Source of the DNA: Calamus simplicifolius
Taxonomy: Eukaryota; Streptophyta; Magnoliopsida; Arecales; Arecaceae
Assembly (NCBI GenBank): GCA_900491605.1
Contig: UESW01005039.1
Location: forward strand, 342,184-406,183
DNA: 64,000 nt
Direction: 5' to 3'
The position numbers and the translations under genes were made by a program. Each line of letters begins with the position of its first letter. Within the stretch, counting starts at the first letter, position 1. Positions 31,254 through 43,726 of the stretch are shown here, one piece after another. The notes below the pieces were generated by a model, which saw only the letters and a program-made list of their open reading frames with translations, searched no databases and was not told the origin of the DNA.

Positions 31254-33474
31254 TGTTGGGAATTTCGTATGTTATATATGAATCAAATTCATATAACATG
31301 TAGCGGAAAATGAAAATAAATACGAATTTAATTCCCAAAGCCCAAGATCCTCAGGGAACAGATTCAGTTAACAAGAAATAACACATGATTATTTTAATAG
31401 ATCATACCTGTGTTCTTTATTGGGGATGATACCCGATGAAGCCGGTAAACGATTTACCACTAGCCGTCCATGCGTCCGGCCTCTAATGGAGATCCACGCG
31501 AAGATCTTTGGATGATGTCCTCTCAGGATTGGATGATAACCTTCTTGCGAGGGGTGCTAGCGCCTCTTTTCTTTTCTATTGAATTTCCAAATCAAAAAAG
31601 GATTTCTTGATCAAGATCAAATCTTGATCAATCAAGAGAGAGAAAGGGACATCCTAGAGAGAGAAAGGACATTTTAGAGAGAGAAAGGAGGTGTTAGGCA
31701 TCCAAGAGAGAGAAGAGAGGAGTTCGGTTTTTTTTTTTCTCGAAGGGGGTATTTCTCTCCCTTTTATACATGAAAAGGAGGTTGTGTTGTTCCAAAAAAA
31801 AGGATTTTATCACAACCACCGAACCATTCAACCTTATCAAGTTGATAACAATTATCCTAACAAATTTAGGATATTTTCTATCATGATAATGTTAAGATTA
31901 CAACCACCAAACCACATCCCTAAAAATTAGGAAATTGGTTATCCCATGAAACCAACGTCGCAACCTTGAATTTGGCTTCATGAGAACGCCCCAAATCATG
32001 GGGTTCACTCCTCCATGACGTGGAGATGGGTCATGTCCATCACATGGGCATGGATCCATCCTCCACGTGGCACGATCTCAGCCCTCGGTTTAATTGGGTT
32101 TCCATGAATCAAATCATGCCATCATATGGACCCAATTAAATACCATATTATTAATCTCAATTAATCTAAGCCATCCATCACATGGATCAATCCTAATTAA
32201 TGGATTTCATATGTACATCTCATGTACAAAAGGTCTCTCTTTTGAACAAAAAATTCTTTTCTCTATAATGAATCCTATTCATCAATTTCATGTTCTCTCA
32301 TTAAGATTGAGTCAAACCTAATCCTAATTTATTGGTTATCTGATTTGAATTAAGTCCAACTTAATTCCCATTTTAACTTCATCCAAAATCTTCTTAATGC
32401 GTGTGACCCATTAGGTCCCTTGACACGTTGGTAATAATCATGTCCCTAATATTGACCCTAAGGATGACTTGATCAACACCTTGTCCAAGTCAATTCTTTA
32501 ACCAAATCAACTCTTTGATTAAGTCAAAGAATCCATGATTATAGATCATGAGCGGCCTCTAGCAAAGCATCATGACCACCCAAGTGTTAAGGGTTTGTTG
32601 ACGTGGTCATCAACACCTGTCCATGAACGGTTACCGTACGATTCAATCCCTTCGTCACATATCCCAGATCAATCAATGGTATGGAATGTGTCAACCATAT
32701 AATTGATCTTTGTTTACTTGATCTCAGAAAAATTGACTCATTAGAACTTCGAAACCATTTCGAATTCCAACTCAACCTTGCAAGGATTTAACAGTCAATT
32801 TAATCCATCAAGTGGCCGTGGGATATAACCCTTTCTATCAAGGGAGATGAATCCTGTCTTGATCAAACAACACCTTCATGTGCTTCATATCATACCCAAT
32901 CGACACCATATTTGCCACCCGTGGCTAGAGCGACGTTTGCATGTCGTCAAAGCATGATATTCCACACATAAGGTGCAATGAAGATCTCAAGTCAAAGGAT
33001 CACTCGCACCACCGTCATCAAAGATCAACCATCGACACTATATAGAATATCCATATGGGATCTCTGTGCTGGTCATCCAATGTATCGTTACAATAACGAA
33101 CATCCACACACATATCCAAGTATCTTCATACTTCAGCTTGCAAGATCAGCTGCACACCATAAAGGTGAAGATATGCAATGTGTGCTAGTCTCAACGGCGT
33201 TCGACAGTGTCCAATCCTGTCTACGCATCGACTAGGGAAGTTTAAAGAATCGAACCATAATGTGCAATTTTGGTTCTCACAATTTGTAATCTCTATTACA
33301 AATTCCATATGCACAGTTTGCATTCTTTTGGACTTTATCTCACAGGTAAAATATATCTAATATATATATAAAAATACCTGGATAGATAAAGAAACCAATA
33401 AATTTGATTTGCATTCATAAAGAAATGTGTACAAACTAGCATCTTATCCAATTGGATTAGGGCACACCCTAACA
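31254..33474 (-). repeat. 3' LTR of copia element
   Basis: Minus strand begins TGTTAGGGTGTGCCC at 33474 and ends TTCCCAACA at 31254. A TATA box reads TGTATAAAAG at 31761-31770. It is colinear with the 5' LTR over its whole length. Confidence 0.92.
31761..31770 (-). promoter_or_regulatory. TATA box in copia 3' LTR
   Basis: Minus strand TGTATAAAAGGGAG; the same motif occurs in the 5' LTR at 39386-39395, where it would drive the element's transcript. Confidence 0.6.
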
Positions 33475-33488
33475 ATCTTCCACTTGCA

Positions 33489-34415
33489 CTAGAGCCAATC
33501 ACCCATGTATCTAATACCAAGTGACTCAGCATGACTATCATGCTTCTGCTGCGGCAGGACTTTAGTGAACGGATCGGCAATATTGTCATCCGTGGGGACT
33601 CGTTCTATTTTTATATCATTTCGTCCAATGATTTCTCTAATTACATGATATCTTCTAAGTACATGTTTGGACCTCTGACGAGACCTTGGCTCCTTGGCTT
33701 GCGCAATAGCTCCATTGTTATCACAATACAAGAATATTGGATTAACAATGCTTGGAACCACTCCAAGTTCAGTGATAAACTTTTTGATCCAAACTGCTTC
33801 TTTAGCTGCATCTGATGCTGCAATGTACTCGGCTTCAGTTGTAGAGTCGGCGGTCGTCTCCTGCTTGGAACTCTTCCAGCTGACTGCACCACCATTGAGT
33901 GTGAACACATAGCCTGATTGTGATTTATAATCATCTCCATCAAACTGAAAACTAGAATCCATGTAACCTCGAACTATAAGATTGGGTCCTCCATAAACCA
34001 AGAACATATCCTTAGTTCTTCGCAAGTACTTAAGGATATTCTTGACTGCCATCCAATGTTTCTCATCAGGATTTGCTTGATATCTACTCGTGATACTCAA
34101 GGCATAAGAAACATCAGGCCTCGTACATAGCATCGCATACATAATGGATCCAATTGTTGATGCGTATGGTATCCTATCCATGTACTCTCTTTCTTCTTGG
34201 GTCTTAGGACTCATGTCCTTGGAGAGATGTACACCATGCGACATTGGCAGGAATCCCTTCTTGGATTCCTCCATGCTAAACCGCTTTAGCATCTTCTCTA
34301 TGTACGTGGATTGGGTCAATCCAAGCAACCTTCTAGATCTATCTCTATAGATCTTTATACCAAGTATATAGGCTGCTTCTCCCAAATCCTTCATGGAGAA
34401 TTTACTGACAACCAA
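33489..34415 (-). pseudogene. Copia RT C-terminal part and RNase H, 308 codons
   Basis: The longest open piece of this element's pol. It starts after the RT active site with SKFSMKDLGEAAYILGIKIY and passes YASTIGSIMYAMLCTRPDVS. The RNase H domain shows YMDSSFQFD, SWKSSKQETTADSTTEAEYI, FLYCDNNGAIAQAKEP and the copia ending IADPFTKVLP. RNase H removes the RNA strand during cDNA synthesis. The frame is intact to its stop at 33489, close to the purine tract and LTR, which is the normal end of copia pol. The upstream RT is separated by a frame break at about 34470. Confidence 0.88.
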
Positions 34416-34463
34416 TCCTTCACTTCTTTAAGGAAGGATACATTGTTTCCTATTAATAATATG

Positions 34464-35035
34464 TCATCCATATAATATCAAGAAAACAATATCACTCCCA
34501 CTAACCTTCTTGTACACACATGGATCATCCTCGTTTTTGATAAAATCAAACTCTTTGATTGTCACATCAAATCGGATGTTCCAACTTCTAGAGGCTTGCT
34601 TAAGTCCATAAATAGACCTTTGTAGCTTGCACACTTTCTTAGGATCTATGGATTCAAAACCCTCTGGTTGTGTCATATACACATCCTCCTCTAAATTTCC
34701 ATTTAGGAAGGCAGTCTTGACATCCATCTGCCAGATCTCATAGTCAAAATATGCTGCTATTGCAAGCAAAATCCTTATGGACTTATGCATGGCTACAGGT
34801 GAAAAGGTTTCATCAAAGTCAACACATTGTCTTTGCTTGTAACCTTTTGCAACTAGCATTGCCTTATGGTAATCACATTACCATCCATGTCGGTCTTCTT
34901 CTTGAAAACCCATTTGCACCCAATGGGTTTTACCCCTTCAGGTGGATCAACCAAGGTCCATACCTGGTTGTCATACATGGAGTCCATCTCAGATTTCATG
35001 GCCTCAAGCCATCTCTCAGAGTCAATATTAGACAT
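34464..35035 (-). pseudogene. Copia reverse transcriptase, N-terminal and central part, frameshifted
   Basis: A first piece (35035-34853) reads SERWLEAMKSEMDSMYDNQV, WTLVDPPEGVKPIGCKWVFK. After a frameshift the second piece (34859-34464) continues with LVAKGYKQRQCVDFDETFSP, IWQMDVKTAFLNGNLEEDVY and SIYGLKQASRSWN. The catalytic motif is lost: the frame ends in FLILYG followed by TGA, where the family has LYVDDILL. The following bases (GATGACATATTATTAATAGG) supply DDILLIG in another frame. Two bases appear to be missing exactly at the Tyr-Val-Asp-Asp site. Confidence 0.88.
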
Positions 35036-35443
35036 TGCACTCCTTGTAGGGTGACATGGTAGGCATGCATCTTGAACTTATCACATCTATAAGCAAATGC
35101 ATTATTTCTAGGGATGCACTCTACTAGATCCGTCAGCCTGTGTACTTGTGAACCTCATGTTGCTCTTTCATATGTCTGCCTGAATGTGGCTGAGTCTCCT
35201 GTCATCACTGGTATGGGGGGTATGGGTCCTTATGTGGTTCTTGAGCTTCTAGAGTTCTATCTTATTCTCCCATTACTCCTTTAGAATCTCATTCTCTAGA
35301 AAGGGGCATAAAGAATTTGGTGGAGTTTCCTTTTGTGGGGATATTTTTATAGATCTATTCTAGCTTGTCTGATTCATTACGCTTCACATATGGTAACAGC
35401 CCCAAACCCTTAAATGATTAAGGGATGGTTTCTTTCCATACCC

Positions 35444-35830
35444 TCATAGGAGTGGAGTTGATCGATTGGAACTCCATCCCTTCTCCTTCAAATAATCTAT
35501 GAACTCATGGCTTAAGTATTCACCACCTCGATCTGATCGAAGTATCTTAATACTCTTGTCATTTTGTTTTTCTACTTCACATCTAAATTCTTTGAACTTT
35601 TCAAAGGCTTCAGATTTGTGCTTCATCAGATATACATAACCATATCTACTATGGTCATCTATGAACGTGATGAAATAAGAAAAACCTCCTATGGCTTGAA
35701 TGTTGATGGGTCCACATACATCCGAATGTACTAAACCCAAACATTCAGTTGCTCGCTCGCCTTTTCCAGTAAAAGGTGACTTGGTCATCTTGCCAAGTAA
35801 GCATGACTCACATTCCTCAAACGATTCCAA
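35444..35830 (-). pseudogene. Copia integrase core, truncated
   Basis: Begins with the zinc-region Cys pair (CESCLLGKMTKSPF), then the catalytic-core motifs HSDVCGPINIQAIGG and ITFIDDHSRYGYVYL, and ILRSDRGGEYLSHEF with the second catalytic Asp. The frame then breaks (KEKGWSSNRS) before the stretch that should carry the third catalytic residue, Glu. Integrase inserts the cDNA; this copy lacks part of the active site. Between 35440 and 35040 only scraps of the integrase C-terminal region are recognisable (near 35385, LPYVKRNESDKLE). Confidence 0.85.
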
Positions 35831-36167
35831 TCGAATGAGCCCAAGTATCCATCTTTATGTAACTTCGTTAAACGAGTTTCATTTATATGGCCTAAACGAC
35901 AATGCCATAGGTATGAATCCCTAGAATTATTTGATTTTAATCTTTTTGATTCAATATTGAGAATAGGGGCTTGAAGATTAAGAACATAAATTCCGTTGAA
36001 CAATTCAGCAGAACCAAAGAACATTTTGTTCTGAAAAATAGAAATACCATTATTTCCAATTTCAAAAGAATACCATTCATTACTAAACATGAAACGGATA
36101 TGATATTCTTTGTTATGTTCGGCACAAAGTAACAATTACTAAGTTCTATTTCAAGCCCTGTGGGCAA
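35785..36167 (-). pseudogene. Copia protease/pre-integrase region
   Basis: Minus strand. One frame (36167-35937) gives the post-protease sequence LEIELSNCYFVPNITKNIIS. The other (36135-35785) gives the pre-integrase motif LWHCRLGHINETRLTKLHKD. The His in LWHCRLGH belongs to the integrase zinc region. The aspartic protease triplet lies just upstream but is not in a continuous frame. Confidence 0.75.
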
Positions 36168-36272
36168 AGATAAAAAGCAAATTCCTACAGCTAATGCAGC
36201 AACCTTTGCTCCATTTCCATTTCCCAGTGCGTAGAATCACACATCTCAATTATGAATGCTGCATCAGTATGC

Positions 36273-36919
36273 TTAGCTATATTCTTCTCCTTTGGCTGTT
36301 CGCTTGGTTGTCTTGGCCTTTTGGGCCTTATTCTTCTTCAGACGCTTCTTCTGAGTGCCTGAAGATTCTACAACCATCAATTGCCCTTTATCCTTTTTGA
36401 TGCTAGGCTCAGCATTAGTCAGCATATTTGCAAGCTCTGGCAATGTAGCCTCAAGTCTGTTCATGTTGAAATTCAACACAAAATGCGAATAGCTAGGAGG
36501 CAATGACTGTAAAACCAAGTCGATACTCAGTTCATGGTCCATTACGAAACCCAATCGCGCTAACTTCTCAATCAAATTGATCATTTTCAGCACGTGTTCA
36601 CCCATTGATGAACCCTCAGTGATTTTGCACTGAAACAGCTCTTAGGAGGTTTGAAACCTCTCATAGCGAGATTGTGCACCAAACAACTCTTGCAGGTGCA
36701 TCAAAATCTCATGAGCATTTAAATGCTCATGCTGTTTTTGAAGATCTGGTGACATGATGCCAACATCAAGCATGTGGCCATCTCTTCAGCATCTCTATGC
36801 CGATTGTATGCCAGAAAAACTTCATTTGAAGCATCCGCAGGTGGGACCTCTGGTGCTGCCTCATCAAGGACATATAGGATTTTCTCAGATCTTAGAACGA
36901 TCTTGATATTCCTTAGCAA
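36273..36919 (-). pseudogene. Copia gag fragment
   Basis: Minus-strand pieces. 36919-36719 holds ILYVLDEAAPEVPPADASNE and AYNRHRDAEEMATCLMLASC. 36605-36273 holds MGEHVLKMINLIEKLARLGF, ELSIDLVLQSLPPSYSHFVL and FNMNRLEATLPELANMLTNA, then a lysine-rich tail. This is the plant copia gag (UBN2) pattern. The pieces are in different frames and the zinc knuckle is not seen, so no full capsid protein is possible. Confidence 0.82.
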
Positions 36920-38868
36920 TCAGAAAATTAGGTCCGGTTAGCTTGTTGGATTCTAGGATACCTCTAAGGTTAATGTTCACACTCATGGTGTCTCTTACAA
37001 CTATAAAAAAATAGAACGAGTCAATTATTATGAATGCAAATCATCGATTTAATATGGTAATTTTAAAAAATTTAATTAAATCGATTTCCCACTATTTTAT
37101 CGAGCTCAATAGCCCTCTCTATTAATCTCAAAAATTATCAAATAATTTTCTAGTGGGCTAGGACCCTCAAATTGACTTACCTTGACCTTGGCTATGGCAC
37201 AACAAATCTTAGTAAGCCAAATTAGGTAGATTTGTATCAATCACATCAAATGTGACTCCTAGATCATTTAGGGGACATTGCCTTGTCAATCACATCTGAT
37301 GTGATCACCCTAAACATTGCCTCTAGATTAGACTGACCCTGACTATGGCCAATTATGCCAGCTAACCTAGTTAAGTCAACCCATTGTTCCCCAATCAACT
37401 CCTCATAGGTTCACTTGATCTTGGCTATGGCACAACAAATCTCATGCCCTAATGATTTTGTATCATGTGAACAATGGAAGGCTAATGACTTAATATTCGT
37501 GGGGGATTTAGCGCATTTAGGTCCCATCATGCATGTACAACATTTGTATCATGCTAGGTTACATATCCTATATGTGAATTTTAGATTAATTTCAATTAAC
37601 CTAAATTTCATAAGATCCAATCTTATGATTGGGACTCCTAATCAAATTAGGATCCTGATCACTATCTAATATGGGAACCCTAATCATGTGACCAAATCAA
37701 TTGCTACCATCCTGATTAACCTTAATTGATCTAATCAATTAAGAGCTTTCCTTAACAATGGCCAGATCAGCTGATCAATGGGGTCCTATTTAGCATACCC
37801 TTCGATCCCATTGAATGGGTTTTCCAGGCAGTGAACGGAGCAATTAAAAACCATGATCGCACCTTTCTAGACACCATTGTAGTTAAGCCCAATTGATTTG
37901 ATCAATTATGGAATCATAGGATCAAACAATGATATGGTTAAATCTAATTTTTCTTAAACCTTATCATCTATTACACATTATGATAAGATAAGATAGTGAT
38001 CTTTAGGGATTTATGATAAGTGTCAAATATTTTATAATAATTTATTTTATATATTTGTCTTATCATTATCTGTTATGATAAATTTGTTTTCATCACATGA
38101 AAATCCTAATTGGTCTCTATCATAACATCCCTAACATGATAACATGTCAAAATTTAAAATTTTAATTTTAATCTTGATTATCATGTTATCATGATATAAT
38201 TATTTTAGACTTTAATCACGTTATTTATCATGTCAAAATTAAATTCTAAACATGATATGTTAAATTTCAGCCTTTATGATTATGTCATACATAAATCATA
38301 ATTTTAATTTTTAACATGATCAAATCTAAATAATTCATGTTTATTATCATATAATAAACTTATTAAATATTTAATTTTCATTAATATAATTATTTCAGAT
38401 TTTAATCATGTTATTTATCATGTCAAAATTAAATTCTAAACATGATATGTTAAATTTCAGCCTTTATGATTATGTCACACATAAATCATAATTTTTAATT
38501 TTTAACATGATCAAATCTAAATAATTCACGTTTATTATCATATAATAAACTTATTAAATATTTAATCTTCATCAATATAATTATTTCAGATTTTAATCAT
38601 ATTATTTATCATGTCAAAATTAAATTCTAAACATGATATGTTAAATTTCAGCCTTTATGATTATGTCACACATAAATCATAATTTTTAATTTTTAACATG
38701 ATCAAATCTAAATAATTTATGTTTATTATCATATACTAAACTTATTAAATATTTAATCTTCATCATATGGCAATATTTATATTTTACATCGCATGTAAAA
38801 TTTAGATCTATGTATAAAAACTAGAACTCAGGTAATCTATCAAATTAACTGAATTTGAAGCCTGAGGT
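36920..38868 (-). other. Long untranslated leader of copia element
   Basis: Nearly 2 kb between the primer-binding site and gag, with no coding sequence. It contains loose repeats of ATCACATC-TGTGAT phrases near 37240-37300 and a 190-bp tandem array at about 38190-38770. Confidence 0.6.
38190..38770. repeat. About 190-bp tandem repeat, three units
   Basis: CATGATATGTTAAATTTCAG recurs at 38251, 38441 and 38632, giving a period of 190-191 bases. The units also share GATTATGTCA-ACATAAATCATAAT and TATTATCATATAATAAACTT. Divergence between units is low. The array sits in the element's leader, between the primer-binding site and gag. Confidence 0.88.
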
Positions 38869-38881
38869 GGCTCTGATACCA
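38869..38881 (-). other. Primer-binding site, initiator tRNA-Met
   Basis: Minus strand TGGTATCAGAGCC, directly inside the 5' LTR end (one base spacer). Confidence 0.9.
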
Positions 38882-38882
38882 C

Positions 38883-41096
38883 TGTTGGAAATTTTATGAT
38901 ATATATGAATCAAATTCATATAACACACAGCAGAAAATAAAAATAAATATGAATTTAATTCCCAAAGCCCAAGATCCTCAGGGAACAGATTCAGTTAACA
39001 AGAAATAACACATGATTATTTTAATAGATCATACCTGTGTTCTTTATTGGGGATGATGCCCGATGAAGCCGGTAAACGATTTACCACTAGCCGTCCATAC
39101 GTCCGGCCTCTAATGGTGATCTACACGAAGATCTTTGGATGATGTCCTCTCAGGATTGGATGATAACCTTCTTGCGAGGGTGCTAGCGCCTCTTTTCTTT
39201 TCTATTGAATTTCCAAATCAAAAAGGATTTCTTGATCAAGATCAAATCTTGATCAATCAAGAGAGAGAAAGAGACATCTTAGAGAGAGAAAGGACGTTTT
39301 AGAGAGAGAAAGGAGGTGTTAGGCATCCAAGAGAGAGAGAAGAGAGGAGTTCATTTTTTTTTTTCTTGAAGGGGTATTTCTCTCCCTTTTATACATGAAA
39401 AGGAGGTTGTGTGGTTCCATAAAAAAAGAATTTTATCACAACCACCTAACCATTCAACCTTATCAAGTTGATTTATCCTAACAAATTTAGGATATTTGCT
39501 ATCATGATAATGTTAAGATTACAACCACCAAACCACATCCCTAAAAATTAGGAAATTGGTTATCCCATGAAACCAACGTCGCAACCTTGAATTTGGCTTC
39601 ATGAGAATGCCCCAATCATGGGGTTCACTCCTCCATGACGTGGAGATGGGTCATGTCCATCACATGGGCATGGATCCATCCTCCACGTGGCACAATCTCA
39701 GCCCTCGGTTTAATTGGGTTTCCATGAATCAAATCATGCCATCATATGGACCCAATTAAATACCATATTATTAATCTCAATTAATCTAAGCCATCCATCA
39801 CATGGATCAAGCCTAATTAATGGATTTCATATGTACATCTCATGTACAAAAGGTCTCTCTTTTGAACAAAAAATTCTTTTCTCTATAATGAATCCTATTC
39901 ATCAATTTCATGTTCTCTCATTAAGATTGAGTCAAACCCAATCCTAATTTATTGATTATCTGATTTGAATTAAGTCCAACTTAATTCCCATTTTAACTTC
40001 ATCCAAAATCTTCTTAATGCGTGTGACCCATTAGGTCCCTTGACACGTTGGTAATAATCATGTCCCTAATATTGACCCTAAGGATGACTTGATCAACACC
40101 TTGTCCAAGTCAATTCTTTAACCAAATCAACTCTTTGATTAAGTCAAAGAATCCATGATTATAGATCATGAGTGGCCTCTAGCAAAGCATCATGACCACC
40201 CAAGTGTTAAGGGTTTGTTGACGTGGTCATCAACACCTGTCCATGAATGGTTACCGTACGATTCAATCCCTTCGTCACATATCCCAGATCAATCAGTGGT
40301 ATGGAATGTGTCAACCATATAATTGATCTTTGTTTACTTGATCTCAGAAAAATTGACTCATTAGAACTTCGAAACCATTTCGAATTCCAACTCAACCTTG
40401 CAAGGATTTAACAGTCAATTTAATCCATCAAGTGGCCGTGGGATATAACCATTTCTATCAAGGGAGACGAATCCTGTCTTGATCAAACACCACCTTCATG
40501 TGCTTCATATCATACCCAATCGACACCATATTTGCCACCCGTGGCTAGAGCGACGTTTGCATGTCGTCAAAGCATGATATTCCACACTTAAGGTGCAATG
40601 AAGATCTTAAGTCAAAGGATCACTCGCACCACCGTCATCAAAGATCAACCATCGACACTATATAGAATATCCATATGGGATCTCTGTGCGGGTCATCCAA
40701 TGTATCGTTACAATAACGAATATCCACACACCATATCCAAGTATCTTCATACTTCAGCTTGCAAGATCAGCTGCACACCACAAGGGTGAAGATATGCAAT
40801 GTGTGCTAGTCTCAACGGCGTTCGACAGTGTCCAATCCTGTCTACGCATCGACTAGGAAGTTTAAAGAATCGAACCATAATATGTAATTTTGGATCTCAC
40901 AATTTGTAATCTCTATTACAAATTCCATATGCACAGTTCGCATTCTTTTGGACTTTATCTCACAGGTAAAATATATCTAATATATATATGAAAAATACCT
41001 GGATAGATAAAGAAACCAATAAATTTGATTTGCATTCATAAAGAAATGTGTACAAACTAACATCTTATCCAATTGGATCTAAGGCACACACTAACA
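38883..41096 (-). repeat. 5' LTR of copia element
   Basis: Minus strand begins TGTTAGTGTGTGCC at 41096 and ends TTTCCAACA at 38883. It is colinear with 31254-33474, with a few substitutions and small indels. Its TATA box is at 39386-39395. Confidence 0.92.
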
Positions 41097-41101
41097 CTCT
41101 C

Positions 41102-41646
41102 TCCCACCTTGATCTCATAACTCTCAGATCAAGGGTTCTAGGGATGAAGCATGGAGCTTAGATACCTTAGACGCTCACTGGTTAGTCACTGGAGAGAGGT
41201 CAGGTCATCGAAAAAGGTCTCAGGCTAGAGATATTAATTTGCTCAAATTCTTTTTTTAGACTGTCTTTGAATTATGAAGACATGAAAATTGTATGGATGA
41301 TTTTTCTCAGGTGGGAGAACCCAAAGTCGTTCACCTTTTCTCGTCACCCTCTTCTTACTCTCGCTTTGTCTTCTTTTCTAATTTTAATGAAGTTTCGATG
41401 CACAACACCATTTTTCTCAAGAGAAGCAATTGCAAGGCTTATTTTAATTTCATGAATAAATAACGCATGATAGATCAATATGCTTTTTGTTATCATTTTT
41501 TTCCCATGGATTTCAAAGGTACAACGTTTAAGTTCATTTTAACACGAGAATTCTAAAAGGCGAAGCAGAACAGAAGTCCTCCGAGCAAGAATTTTCTACA
41601 TGAACTCTAGATAATTAAGGTCATCGTATCTGTGCACAATGTCAGC
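41102..41646. other. Spacer right of the copia element, no gene seen
   Basis: Continues the interrupted target sequence (CTCCCACCTTGATCTC onward). The short frame at 41267-41455 is not family-like. This could contain an intron or downstream part of the exon at 41647-41849. Confidence 0.35.
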
Positions 41647-41849
41647 TCACTTGCAATTCTTCTTTGAGATTTTGATTGTTTATCCAGTTCCACAAATGAC
41701 AGGCATGCCCGCAAAAGTCTTCGTACTTATCCTTAATGCGTTTGCTTCTAAAATATTCCTGTATACCATGTATGGCATCATACCATGGCATCACTTCTCT
41801 ATGGTTTCCTGACACTAACACATGAGGTCTGATAAAAGCTGATTGCCTA
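41647..41849 (-). CDS. Orphan exon of an unrecognised protein
   Basis: Minus strand. An AG acceptor near 41850 is preceded by a pyrimidine-rich stretch (TATCTGGTCTTTCGGTAG). About 66 codons follow: RQSAFIRPHVLVSGNHREVM, PWYDAIHGIQEYFRSKRIKD, KYEDFCGHACHLWNWINNQN, LKEELQ. They end at a possible donor, GTGAGC, after which the frame stops. Composition (Trp, Cys, His, charged residues) looks strongly coding, and the splice signals on both sides suggest a real internal exon. I do not recognise the family and see no neighbouring exon, so it may be a gene fragment left between transposons. Confidence 0.5.
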
Positions 41850-43148
41850 CCGAAAGACCAGATACGTAAAATTAATATTATCACACCTCAGCGCCGGTAA
41901 ACCATGGAGAAGCGATGCCATGATATGATATTTTAATTCCCATATGCTATGGAATTAAAATAGAATTAAAGTTGATCTAGAATTCCCATATGCCATGAAT
42001 TAAAATAGCTGTCCTACTAAAGTGCCCATGTCACGACCTTGATCCTGGTGCTGTGGCACGGTTGCATACCTTTGAGCAAACCTAAAGAGCATGCAAGATC
42101 TACCAAAACCCCAATATAAATATATTATAAACATTGTTACGAAAGTCAAAAGAAGACTCAAATATAAGAGATTCTATATCATATTATCAATCCTATACAT
42201 GTCAACTCCATTTGCTACATACAAAATGTCTAATATAGCAAAACTAACTAATACCGCCCTCCTGCTTCACTCTTGGGTCCCTTTTCGAAACTTTGGTTTA
42301 GAATTTCTGCCATCATGAATATGCCAAAAAAAATAATTTAACATATTCAAAATATATTTAAACAAAAAATATCATATTGCATATAACCATTCAAAAAGTC
42401 AATAAAGTGCATACCACAAAAATATTCAAAACCCTTTGAATAATCAAACCCATAACTAAACCAACATAATTCAAACACTAACACGAAGAAAATTAATAAC
42501 CATACTAAAGCACCAAAAACGCACCTAATATCCACCACCATACTGAACCAACACAAACCAACCATAATATCCATAACAAACACCATAACCCTATCAGCCA
42601 CCGTATTCAAATAACCACTTCCATTACTAAACCATCTAGGCATCCGTAGGTATGGCATCATTAAGGAAGTCACCCTCACTTGTATGCAATATGCCTATTG
42701 GGCTCTTTTGCCACAATATGTAAGGCATCCCTCAAGTGAGCCCCTTCCTTAGCAAGAATGCGTCGTGAGGCATTACTGCTAGTACATACTGTCATAGTCT
42801 AGTGCCAGTATTACGTGTAAACAACTAACCTATCGATACTTCTCCTACCCAAATTGATTTATATACTAGTGCTCCATATAAATAATTTTAGTCAGATCCT
42901 ATACCATGACTTTGTTCTACACCAGCCTTCCTCGAGCCTACCCCCTTCTCCAATGACGCCAATCTAGGCAAGAGAGGGTACCAACTCCTTCTTGCAAGAA
43001 CTAGTATCACGTAACAACAGTATCCATCCCATTTCCAAAATACCATCCCATCCCATCTCCACAAGACCATACTATGATGTAACCAAAAAACTCAAAATCC
43101 ATAATCCTAAATTAAACCAAAACTTATTTATAACAAAATATCATGCCA

Positions 43149-43150
<2 letters not shown>

Positions 43151-43180
<30 letters not shown>
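43151..43180. repeat. (TA)n microsatellite, 15 units
   Basis: Uninterrupted AT dinucleotides over 30 bases. It causes a poly-Tyr/Ile reading frame that is not a gene. Confidence 0.95.
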
Positions 43181-43184
<4 letters not shown>

Positions 43185-43726
43185 AATAATCCATGATGTT
43201 CATTCCAAATCATGCAAAGAAAACCAACATATATAATACATACAGGCATATAAGTTATGAAAACATATTACATAAGAATAGAGTGTAGAACTCCTACTTT
43301 AGATCGCTAATACATAATAACTTTCTCGATGCAAATCAAATCAATTAATGATCACCTATAATCAAGCATAAACAATCAATTAATCCACCACAATCCATAA
43401 CTGATTAAATTATCATTTTACCCCTTTAGCCTAAAATTCATAAATGACTATTCTACCTCTCTAATTCAATGTCTAGTAACCCTTATTTAGCTACTTTTAT
43501 TCCAAATTTAATTATTTTCTAATTTTATAAATTTTGATTGACCTAACTATATTTATGACAATGCTCCTACCTTCAATGGCTAATTATCCTATAATTACCT
43601 TGGCCGTTATTCAATTTAAATACCATTATAAAAATTAGACTCATTGCTAATCACAACAGTTCAGTTCCAAGAACAAATTTGATTAATATAATTTTAAATA
43701 AACATATTTTTTTTGAACTTTTCTAA

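Larger units (their letters stand above)
31254..41096 (-). mobile_element. Ty1/copia retrotransposon with paired 2.2-kb LTRs, internally defective
   Basis: Both LTRs are present (31254-33474 and 38883-41096), with 5-bp duplications CTCTC at 31249-31253 and 41097-41101. An initiator-Met primer site follows the 5' LTR on the minus strand, and a purine stretch AAGTGGAAGAT precedes the 3' LTR. Gag, protease/pre-integrase, integrase, RT and RNase H occur in copia order on the minus strand, but with deletions and frameshifts. The LTRs differ at only a few positions per hundred in the lines I compared, so the insertion is fairly young. I do not assign the lineage. Confidence 0.92.

Noticed and set aside
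32094..33360. Short frames repeated almost identically at 39714-40789
   Set aside because: They lie in the two LTRs of the same copia element and are repeated because the LTRs are; no domain.
38190..38770. Possible CRISPR-like or centromeric satellite array
   Set aside because: Units are about 190 bp with no spacer-repeat alternation, and the array is confined to the leader of a plant retroelement; a tandem duplication explains it.
42347..42679. 110-codon hydrophobic frame on the minus strand
   Set aside because: AT-rich DNA gives Phe/Val/Leu codons; no conserved motif.
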